Of a DNA stretch of 64,000 nt, positions 24,490 to 33,766 are shown piece after piece. The DNA lies in assembly GCA_036874045.1 (NCBI GenBank), contig CM072336.1, positions 25,061,501 to 25,125,500 of the forward strand, in the 5' to 3' direction. Position 1 is the first letter of the stretch, and the number at the start of each line of letters is the position of its first letter. The notes beneath the pieces are model-generated. The model worked only from the letters and a program-made list of their open reading frames with translations, was not told where the DNA came from and did no database searches. Position numbers and translations under genes: made by a program. This stretch comes from Cymodocea nodosa (taxonomy: Eukaryota; Streptophyta; Magnoliopsida; Alismatales; Cymodoceaceae).

Positions 24490-26060
24490 CTGACTGTCAG
24501 AAAATGAATTCCGACCTTTTAGGTTGGGAAAATGAATTCCCAACCTTTACATATGCAAATTCCAAAATGCACAAACACCTCATGACTCGAAATCTGACGG
24601 AAAATATTTTCAATTCCGTCAGATTCCGAGTGCACAAACCCCCATTAATGACTATTCTTAATTGTGAATGCCTATAGTTAAAGTTTTCTACAGCATTATT
24701 AGAAAGTCTATCATTAACATAATCAAATAAGTGATAGTAAACACCTTAAAATGGACAAATATACTCTGATCAATTAGGATATCCAACATCTACCAGGTAA
24801 AACTTACCTATATAAGAATAGAAATTAATATGATAATGTACTTATTACTTGAAAATATACTAATTGCATTTGCCTAGAGGAACTTAGAAATCAATAAGTC
24901 TAGTAATTGCATCTTGAAGGATATAAGCATTAACTATATTAAACATATGTAAATCAATAGGTCTAATAACCAGCTAAATTTTATGTAAATCTCATATCAA
25001 AATTACACGTTGTCATCACATTTTAAGACAATTCACCTTTCTTATTTTTAAATCTAACTGTTTCTTATCTAAAAATAGTTGTTTTGATATGAGTACCATC
25101 AATAGCTCCAATGTAATTCTATACACATTAAACATCATTTAATCTTATTTTAAATAACGTAAAAAAATATATGGACGTTACAAAAGTGAATAAATACCTT
25201 AAAATAAAGATAAACATTTACATCATCTATAATTCGACTTGATATTGAAGATGAAGGTCTTGCTATAAACACATGATGTAGACGTATTATAGCATTTAAT
25301 ACTTCATTAAAGTATTTGCTAAGACTCCAACTTGAACTAAATCACTCAACTGTTACTCCACACCTTTGATTTTACCCTACTATGACAAGGAACATGACAA
25401 ATTTCTCCTTTACACTAATGTTGTTGGTATCAACAATAACTCCTTCATTTCTCATTAAAGTACAAAAATTTTTAAACACACTTTGACTCATTATGTAAAT
25501 CTTCCAACAATTGTAAGTTTGATGAGATTGAGAAGGATCTAGTAATCTCTTAATATAATCTGCACTTTCTTTACTATATATACGACTTGTGTTATTGTAC
25601 AATAATGTGACGTACTTGCCATTTTTGCTAAAATTATCTATGACGTAAATAGACGTAGTCACCTTCTTCTATCTACTTCTTCATCCAGTAAGAATGAAAT
25701 TGTATTATCAACGGTAATAGTAAACATGTCACTGGGGTTCATCCTCACAAGATAACAAGAATATTACAAATTTATCATTTCACATTTCAATATATAAAAG
25801 ACATTCCACATTTCTAAGAAAATAAAAGACATTGGACATTTCAATATAAAAAGCATTTTACATTTCATAACGATAAGTCATTTCACATTTCAATATATAA
25901 TATCCATTTTACATTTCATCCATATATGACCTTCCACAAAAAGATTTCATCCATAAAAGATTACATTCACAAAAACACTTCATAAACCCAAGAAGTTCAA
26001 GATTGAAAAGAAAGAGAATTCATGCACAAAACAAATATTCCATCCATTGTAACCACATGC

Positions 26061-27086
26061 TCACTTCCTAAACTTCAACCAACCACAACGCATTTTTGCT
26101 GGTAAACTTAAGAACATTTTACAAAATTCTGGCTTTTGGAATAGCTCCATAGCTTCATATTGTTCATCTGTAGAAAGACCTTCAATTTGAAGTAACACTG
26201 CAACAGCATGATCTAAATAATTTTCAGTCTTTTCTTTAATATCGACCAACCTACTTTGTACCTCAACCAATTGTTTTTGTACATCAACCAACTCTTTAAA
26301 TTGTTCATTCCATGTAACTTGACTTTGTTGATATATTTCACACATATGCATAATGACTTTTGATGTATCTTTAAACGAATTTGCTATGACTTGATGGGAC
26401 ACTACATGAGATCTTGCTCGTTTCTTCCTCTTCTCAATTGCCACCATTGAACTTCCACCTGATGGAGGTAAATCAGAATCAATGTCTATTGTTTCCTGAG
26501 TGGTAGTTAAAGTGTTCAATTCCACGTCTTGTGTGTTTGATACAACCTCTACCTCATTACCTTGTTTAACCATATTCCCAGTGGTCATACTACCTTCAAA
26601 TATTTGTTGCAATTGCTCAAATATCAAGCATGATTTGCCTTTGTAGCCTTCACACTTTGGATGTACCTATAAAAAAAATTGTAGTCAAAATAAAAAAAGA
26701 TAAAGATTATAATATTTTTCAAGTCATTTTTGCAAACTAACATTAACAAACTCCTTCCAAATCTCATCATCAATTTCAGTATAGCCCTGGATGAAATTCC
26801 AACCCCATCCACTCTGGTTGGCAATTTTGAAGTAATTCCAATACATTTGTCGCCAAGTTTTTAAACGACTTTTTACATTCTTCTTTGTGATACCTGTATT
26901 TCTTCTAGTATTATATTTTTCAATTACTTCATCCCAAGTGCTACCTTTGATTTTTTCATCATGAGTTTTCTTATTTCTTTCATTTACTACTTCTGCTAAA
27001 ATATCTAAGAAATATGCATCTACTTCAGCATTCCAACTAATGTAACTTCTACATCCACCCGTCCTTCCCCTATCAGGAGTACTCAT
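26061..27086 (-). CDS. Harbinger ORF1: Myb/SANT-like DNA-binding protein (copy C), intact
   Basis: Two exons on the minus strand. Exon 1 is 27,086-26,742 (115 codons, ATG start), exon 2 is 26,666-26,061 with the stop; the 75-base intron has GT...AG borders and keeps the frame. The 316-residue product has an N-terminal Myb/SANT-like domain (about residues 12-110; conserved SYISWNAEVD, SRLKTWRQMY, SGWGWNF and WKEFV), a 'CEGYKGKSCLIFEQLQQIF' segment, an acidic Ser/Thr-rich stretch, a basic cluster 'EKRKKRAR' that could serve as nuclear signal, a coiled-coil-like Glu/Lys/Gln-rich region (about residues 215-260), and the C-terminal block 'LPAKMRCGWLKF'. In PIF/Harbinger elements this protein binds near the ends and brings the transposase to the nucleus; that role is inferred from the family. 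It is the only uninterrupted transposon gene in the window. Confidence 0.85.
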
Positions 27087-27910
27087 TTTCTACACAAGCA
27101 TGGTTTCAACAACTAAAATAAATCATATGAAATAACAACACAATAATAAAAATATTCATAGTCATTTGTAAAAACCATTACATTCACATTTACTAAAATT
27201 AATAAAGGATAACAAAAAATATTTTCATGCAAATACATAAACAAAAAGTCACAATCTCCTATTGTACATGACAACCATTACTTGATCAACTGTTAGAAAT
27301 TACCTAACCTACAAGTAATCTAATTACGTTCCATATAAAGATGTACTTATTTTATCCATCTAAATCATTTTGAAGAAGCATATGTATCAGTTATATATTT
27401 ATGTATGTAGATACTCTTGTGATCTGTAGATCTTTATGATCTACTTTTTATGAATGAAATGGGTTTACTCTTGTCAAACAAAAATCATACCCTAATAGTG
27501 AAATAGCTATGGTATTGACACTTTAACAGTGATTGTGATTTTTACATTTATACACAAATGTAATGTATTCTTCCTCTAAAATAAAATACAAATATTAATA
27601 ATTTTTCCTACCTAGAATCATTTTAATTGAAAATGATGTTACTCTAACAAACTTCTACATATATCATACTAGATTTTGTTTTATACAATCACAACCAAAG
27701 AGCTACCATTTGAAGTAATTTTTATTTTAAGATCCCAATCACTTATAAAATATTGTACTACTGTCCAACATATAAAGGGAACAAGGTGTAATTCCTGCAA
27801 AAGGTAAAGTTAACTAAACAAAAGCATAATATAATCAATCATTCAAAAGTTAATACCAAGATTCGAATGTTAACAAAAATCACGAATACTATTATTCTTC
27901 ACCAATTATA

Positions 27911-28420
27911 TTACCTGCTTGTCGCAAGATCGAGGGAAACAATGGAAACACGATCACCTGAGGCTTGTGGGAGCGGGCAAAAGTCACAACAGTCGGGTAG
28001 AAGAGCTAGCGACACACAAGAGCCATATTGCACAATGGAATGAAGAGCTGAAGGGAGGATGTTGCGACAGCAGCGACCTTCAGGCGATAGTGGCAACTTT
28101 CGAGCGACACAACAACAGCAATAGATGTTCTTCAGCTTAACAGGTCGAGGTGGAGGCATCAAGCTTGGGGGGAGGTCAATTTTCAGAGTCTTTTGGAAGG
28201 GGGGAGGTCAAAAACGAAAGCGATTCGAGCCTTCGAGTGACAGCAATGACCTTCAAGCGACAACGATAGCTTTCAGGTGATGCGACAGCAGCAACGAATG
28301 TTCTTCAACTTTGCAGGTCAAGGTAAGGGCATTAGGCTCAAGGGGAGGTCGATTTTCGAAGTCTTTCAAAAGGGAGGAGGTCGAAAATCGAAAGCGATAA
28401 AGGTAATTTTAGGTATTTAT
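27911..28420. other. GC-rich block at ORF1-side end of copy C
   Basis: GC-rich DNA with two diverged direct repeats: 'caggtcgaggtggaggcatc' near 28,140 and 'caggtcaaggtaagggcatt' near 28,314. Each is followed by a 'ggggaggtc..ttttc' segment and by 'gtcgaaaa'-type sequence, with 'cttcaagcgacaacgatag'-like pieces between. Open frames of 70-84 codons on both strands show no family resemblance. Since it lies upstream of ORF1 on the minus strand, it may be the promoter and 5' untranslated region of the transposon gene. Confidence 0.5.
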
Positions 28421-28541
28421 ATGTCGGTAAAATTCAACTTTCCTTTTCCTTCAAGTATTGTGCATACTAACAGCATTCTAACAGAATTCAACAATTTTCC
28501 TTTCCGTCAGCTGAATTCTGTCAAACACTAACCCCCCCTTA

Positions 28542-30197
28542 ATGTTTATAAGGTATGAATCTCAAATCCTAATGGGTCTGTAGTCTAACAAATGCATAAA
28601 GATGTAGATAACTATGACTAGAAATTGTCATAAAAAAACTACAACAAATAGAAGATAAACCTATTGATAAATATCACTACAGCAAGAGATAGAGTTTTCT
28701 ACTACAACATGAAATAAATCTAAGATATTATGTTTTGTTGCACAAAGAAATCACATCATCAAAATTGGGGAAGCCATCTTGATTTAAACCAACCATTCTA
28801 TATAATATTCTTAAGAAATAAGGCATTCAAACTAGATGTAATAATTGAATTAATTAAAGATAATAATATTTGTAACTTCTAGTAAATGTAAATTAGCAAC
28901 ACAATAAAAAAAATAGGGCATACTCTCATTTTCAATCTAGCTAAAAAATAAAATAAAAAGTGAAGCACATGTCAATGTTTGCGAACATTAGATGAGGAAT
29001 GTTCACCATCTTTCCTGAAAGACAAACTTCATCATATCCTTTTGCTTCTATTCTTCTTTAAAATGAAGGATTGCTTTTCTTCTATTTTCCTTGGCCAAAA
29101 CGCCTATTAAATTTTTTATCTTTACTATTTGACAAATAAGTGAAAATCAAAAGGGAAACCAATCTTCTAAGAGAATGATATGAGCGAAACCAAATGCTTT
29201 GAAGCAGTAAGCAAAAAGGGAAAGTAAAACAAGAATCCGCCCACCAACCTTCAACACTTGAAATCATCATACAAAGGATTAATACAATCTAGCCCCAATT
29301 CATCACACAAAATAATAATACACTCAAAATGGACAATAAAATATGGTGGTTGACAATCAAAACAATGGTACAAAAAAAAAAATAGTTGCAAGAGGAGATT
29401 TATGTACCAACTACAAGCAATGAGCTTCGAGCTTGAGCAACGAGCAACGGTAGAAGAGTAGTAGAAGAGCAACATAGATTTTATTGGAAGTGGAGCAATA
29501 GAGATTAGGAAACGTCACGTGGAACAGTAGAGCAGTGAAGCAAAAGTGGAGACGATGTTGCAAGCACCAATCTTGCTGGAACAATTCTTCAAGCATCAAA
29601 AGAGCAATGGTAAATCGAGCACACAGGAAGAAGTTGGGATGATAGCACAACAAAGAGAGATCTTGTTGGAAGTGAAGTAGTAGAGATCAAGAGGCGTTGC
29701 GTGGAATAGTGGAGCAACAAAGCGAAAATGGAGACAACATTGCGAGCACCAATATTATTGGAAGGGTTCTTCGAGCACCAAAAGAGCAACGACAAGCTAA
29801 GCACGTAGGAAGAAGTCAAGATGACAGCATGGCAAAGAGAGATCTTGCTAGAAGTGGAGTAGTAGATATCAAGAGACGTCATGTGGAACAATGGAGCAAC
29901 AAAGCAAAAGTGGAGATGACATTGCAAGCATTGATCTTGCTGGAAGGGTTCTTAAGCAATGAAAGAGCAACGACAAGTCAAGCACGTAGGAAGTCAAGAT
30001 GAGAGCACAACGAAGAAGTCGAAATCATATGGGGGGAAGGTTAGAAACAAAGGGGCGGTAAAGGAAAATTTTCCTTTTTATATGGTGGTAATTTGCCTTT
30101 TCCTTTCCTTCAGGAAGTATGTACACTAACACCTACTTGACGGAATTCAACAATTTTCCTTTTAATTGATTGAATTCCATTAGGCACTAACCCCCCC
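28542..30197 (-). mobile_element. PIF/Harbinger family-1 end fragment D
   Basis: The right terminus 'gaattccattaggcactaac' followed by a C-run (about 30,172-30,197), with the subterminal 'caacaattttcctttt' block before it, matches the right ends of copies A and C. Inside it lies the 182-bp triplicated block. No transposase or ORF1 is present and no left terminus was found after the target duplication of C at 28,541. This is either a truncated copy or an internally deleted non-autonomous one. Confidence 0.6.
29487..30032. repeat. 182-bp tandem triplication in fragment D
   Basis: Units begin at 29,487, 29,669 and 29,851 with 'gaagtgga(a/g)' and contain 'caaagcraaartggagayga' and 'cttgctggaa(g/c)' in the same order. 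The spacing is exactly 182 bases twice. The third unit is slightly shorter at its end. Because 182 is not a multiple of three, open frames in the array change phase from unit to unit, which argues against coding. Confidence 0.9.
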
Positions 30198-30199
30198 TA

Positions 30200-31583
30200 G
30201 GTAGCATTTCTCTTTCATTTATTTAACAAGAGTTTCTAATATTAAGGAGAATTCACCTTCATGATCAGATGATGCTCTAAACAAATGATTAGTTATTAGG
30301 AAAGTCATTGGAAAAGTACAAAATGAAAACAAAGAATGATACTTCTTTTCACAAATCAACAATTCACTCATTCTTAATATTGTTATTGGGTTAATGCTTT
30401 GGTGAGTTGACGAAATAAACAAGTCTCTTTAAGTAATGGTCAAATGACACTTCAATTTCTTAATACAACTTAAGGTGACTTCCTTGATTATGTCCACTTT
30501 TCTTGTAAATGTAGCATTAAGTTTAGAATCTTAGGAGACAAAACTATTCAATGTGCCTTGGATGCTTATGGTTGTGAGAGATAACTCCACATTAAAGGCT
30601 TGATGCAACCACACTTGACAAAAGGGTAAGACAAAGTTATACTAGCAGAGGTGCAATGGTGAATAAGATGATATTAGATGTTTTTGAAGCCATAGAAAAA
30701 GGAAATGGAAAAACTCCTAAACATAAAGATAACATAGAAACATCAACGAGTTGTCACAATCCCATTGATCTACTTGACTCCTTCAATAAAATGTCAACCT
30801 TGCCAATCATCACCTCTTGACAATGTCATCATGTAGAAGCTTCCTTTCCAATACCACACCCAACCCCAAGCTTCATGCTCTCATAAAGTTGTCCTCCATT
30901 CCTCACATTTAGGACTTCCTCTATCAACATTATCTTTTGTAATACTCTAACTCTCCCATCATCATTTATGGATATTACGTAACCCCCCCCCTTTTTTACC
31001 GTTGCCATCTCCCATCAGTTTTTTATTCCTTTTTTTACTTTGGTAGTATGATACTACTAATTTGTTCCCTTTAATTGGTTTTATTGAGAAAAATGAAAGA
31101 TGATTACACCAATTGAAAAATATCCTTTTGATAGATAAAAGGTAGAAGGTGGTGTTTTAAACCATGAAACTAAATACATTTTCATGACTAGATTCAAATG
31201 ATAATTTGTTATGTTCACATTGCATTTGACAATCCATTCCCTTTATTTTATACCTAGGAAAATGCCAAAATTCAATTTCAACATTTACAAGGTGCACAAA
31301 TGCCTTGAAAACGTCTTAGAAGAATTCCAACATTTTCCTTTACAACATTTTCAAGGTGTTTGTAGTAAGGATGTGATTATGTTCTGCAACAAATTTTTCA
31401 ATACTCTAAGCTTCATTGTCCCTCTTCAAAACATACAATCCCTCCCTATGTACTATCTTTGAAACTCTTCTCTCCCTTGCAGCAAACAAACTTCCTTAAA
31501 TCATTTCTCCACTTATGTTCAATTTTCTAGACCAACCTCTTCTTATAGAAAAAATTTTGATTCTTGCATAAGCATTGTAGAAC
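30200..31583. other. No gene recognised
   Basis: AT-rich DNA without a supportable ORF. It could hold 3' untranslated sequence or further 3' exons of the minus-strand gene that starts at 32,153, but I could not identify any with both a splice acceptor and convincing coding sequence. Confidence 0.35.
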
Positions 31584-32153
31584 TCATGTTTTATTGTTTG
31601 AGGCAAACTCCATTCTAATGAGTGGATAGCAAAACATTTCAAAAGGGCACTCTTTTCTAGTATTTTCATCTTTCAGTTCATTGTCATGAATAACACCATG
31701 CAATTCACTTCCAATATAACGATCACTATCTTCATTCATTGGTTCAACATTATCATACAGATCAAAATCACTGCAAGGCATGGACTCCTACATGCATGCA
31801 AACAAGAAAAACAGATTTTTTGAACTAAACCACTGAGCACTAAAAATCTGTTGAATCGATCATATCATTGGCAAAGAAAGAACAAAAATGCAAAATTATT
31901 TCGACAGCAACTTATCTTCATCCTTATCACAAATGGTCAATTGTATGAAAAATTTTACCTGAGATTTACAGCGAATGGGAAGCTTTCCTGAAGCCACTGA
32001 ACCATTATCCGACCAACATTCTAATGAATCACCACCACCCACATTGGAGGTTCTCTTCGCGCTATCGGCCTCATCTTCGTGCGGTGATGCTGGCTCTCCT
32101 TCGAAAGCATCAGCTTTTTGTGATGCCACCGATTCATGAGTTGAGGAACTCAT
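31584..32153 (-). CDS. Unrecognised plant gene, at least two exons
   Basis: Exon 1 runs from ATG at 32,153 to 31,959 (65 codons), ending with CAG before a GT donor ('cagGTAAAA'). Exon 2 starts at 31,787 after 'tgtAG' and stays in frame (ESMPCSDFDLYDN...) to a stop at 31,584. The joined product is about 133 residues, acidic and hydrophilic, serine-rich at the start (MSSSTHESVASQKADAFEG), with no signal peptide, membrane segment or known domain. An in-frame stop lies upstream of the ATG with no other ATG between, which supports this start. The last residues of exon 2 look less gene-like, so a donor inside exon 2 and more exons toward 30.2 kb are possible. It is divergent from the zinc-finger gene at 33,767. 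Function unknown. Confidence 0.55.
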
Positions 32154-33766
32154 CTCCGAAAAGGACCTACGAAGCTGTGAAGAGGTGTCGAGGGTTCTTT
32201 CGTTGAGGACGATCTCTCGCTATTCTTTGTCGTCCACCTACTCGGACATCTACCGCCTCAAAGGAAAGAACTGCGACAACCTAAGCACGCCCGTCACTAC
32301 GGAGGAACGACGACGACCATCTACTCGCGCCTGCCGTCGCAAGGGATGAGAGGGACCTTCCGTTCCACCGCCACGAAGGAACACCCGCTCGCATCTGTCG
32401 CTGGCGTTCCACTCCCTCCGATGGGTTTAGGGTTTCCGCTCGCAACAAAATGCCACTGTATCACGTATTTTAAAGTGAACATCTGACGTACATCCGTGGA
32501 CCGTGTTTAGAGTAAATGTGGTCCGTTGGATGTTACCTGTTGTTAAAAGATATGTCCGCTGCAACACTTATTGTTATTGTTATTGATATTGATATTAATA
32601 AATTCACGAAAATGTTGTTACTTGGTTAATAATATTATAAATATTTATATTATTATGGGTTAAATATTGTTATAGGTATTTATAGTAACTTTACTTTTTA
32701 GATGTCCTTGATGAATGATTGAGATTAAATTTCTTCTACTATTAAAGAAAATTTAGAGGAAGTAGTAACAATTTCTTATTGTAGAAATTACTAAAGTTTT
32801 GTACATATTAAAATGTACCAGAAGATATTCATCTATAGATTCAGAAACATCCAGTAGGAATTCATAGGAGCAGATACAAGAGAACAAATGTTTAATTCAT
32901 ATCAACAATAAAAATTACAATTGAAATAGACATATGCATCTTTTTCTAAACATTTGTTTTAGATGTAATCTTTATAATTAATAAATTTTAAGTTGAAATA
33001 TGTAATTTATAGAATAAATATCTTCAATATTTTTAACCGTAAATACCTATAATAACACTGAATTTTAATTAGTTAATAAAAAAATAAAACCGTAAGTATC
33101 ATAAATACTTATTTTATAAATTAGATACATCGATTTAAAATATGTTAATAATAAAAATTACATTTGTAATAAACATTTAACTTTTTCTGTAAATAATTAT
33201 TTCCAATGTAATATTCACTGTACGTTTGTTTTAAAAAAAAGAATTTAACCTTAAATCTATCACTTATTTTAAGTTAAACTTTTACTTAATATCAAAATTA
33301 ATTCTCGTTGCGAATAGCTTATAAGTAAATAAAATATAAAAAATCACATATCAGAAGATTTGTTAAAATAAAGTCGTCTTACGTGAATGGGTTGTTTGCG
33401 AAGGAAGATTTTACGTAAAAGAAATAAAATCTAGTTGATTTATTATTCACTTTTAATTGATTTTAGGTTGAATTTAAATTAACTTATCTAAATTAAAAGA
33501 TAAGAATTTATGAACACCTATTAAACATTAAATTAACATTATTTTTTAAATAAAATGGTTGACCATTGACAATTTGTTCGTTATTTCAAAAGATATTTTT
33601 AAAGGTTAAAAAAGAAAAGACGACAGAAACCCTAACGTCTGTCGTTCCTCTTTTCTTTTATTTACGGTGTTTTCGATTTCTTTGCTCGTTTCGGTCGCGT
33701 GGTCACCGATCCCGCCCTTCCAATCATCCGCCGGGATCCGGAAGTCGTCGATTGCCTGCTCTCTTG
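32154..33766. promoter_or_regulatory. Divergent intergenic promoter region
   Basis: This 1.6-kb gap separates two genes that point away from each other. Both edges are GC- and CpG-rich (32,160-32,460 and 33,640-33,766), as expected for 5' untranslated regions, with a long AT-rich middle. 'aaccctaacgtctg' at about 33,630 and 'agggtttccgctcgc' at about 32,428 resemble the AAACCCTA (telo-box-like) motif common at housekeeping gene starts in plants. No TATA box stands out from the AT-rich background. Confidence 0.5.

Larger units (their letters stand above)
20330..24645 (-). mobile_element. PIF/Harbinger family-2 copy E, nested in copy C
   Basis: Left end GGTCTTTTTGTACACTTG (20,330). The right end, reverse-complemented, is ATGGGGGTTTGTGCACTCG (24,645). 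TAA flanks both ends (20,327-20,329 and 24,646-24,648). Removing the element and one TAA gives 'tacacttaatgactattc', which aligns base for base with 'tacactcaataactattc' at about 15,250 in copy B apart from two substitutions, so the empty site is directly visible. Minus-strand ORF1 (23,011-21,925) and transposase (about 21,660-21,000) are present with a modest number of breaks. Tandem repeats and a GC-rich block lie between ORF1 and the right end. Confidence 0.93.
19990..25750 (-). pseudogene. HARBI1-like transposase of copy C, split by insertion
   Basis: The N-terminal part (25,662-25,372) contains 'KNGKYVTLLYNNTSRIYSKE', then 'MSQSVFKNFCTLMRNEGVIV' and 'NNISVKEKFVMFLVIVG', a standard plant Harbinger transposase N-terminal module. 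The first catalytic block IGAIDGTHIKT is conserved at about 25,093-25,130. The region coding for the late 'NDRLSNNAVENFN'-like block (about 24,670-24,720) is followed directly by the 4.3-kb element E. Beyond E the last part resumes at 20,329 and runs to about 19,990. Other frame breaks also exist, so it was probably dead or dying before or after E arrived. Confidence 0.85.
19582..28538 (-). mobile_element. PIF/Harbinger family-1 copy C, interrupted by copy E
   Basis: The left end starts GGGCTTGTTAATGCACACC (19,582). The right end, reverse-complemented, starts GGGGGGGTTAGTGTTTGAC (28,538). A TTA lies directly outside each end (19,579-19,581 and 28,539-28,541), the 3-bp target duplication known for PIF/Harbinger. 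Without the nested element E the copy is about 4.64 kb. Minus-strand genes are an intact two-exon ORF1 (27,086-26,061) and a HARBI1-like transposase (about 25,750 to 24,649, continuing at 20,329 to about 19,990) cut by E. A GC-rich block at 27,911-28,420 lies upstream of ORF1. Confidence 0.9.

Noticed and set aside
24054-24677. Several overlapping open frames of 70-125 codons in the GC-rich block
   Set aside because: They are open on both strands because the DNA is GC-rich and duplicated, have biased Arg/Ser/Ala composition and no family resemblance.
29411-29927. Cys/Leu/Phe-rich minus-strand frames of 74-112 codons
   Set aside because: They follow the 182-bp tandem units and shift frame from unit to unit.
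33566-33766. Upstream in-frame ATG extending the zinc-finger protein
   Set aside because: The added residues are Phe/Arg/Ser-rich without conservation features and fall in what looks like the 5' untranslated region; the ATG at 33,767 begins a sensible sequence.
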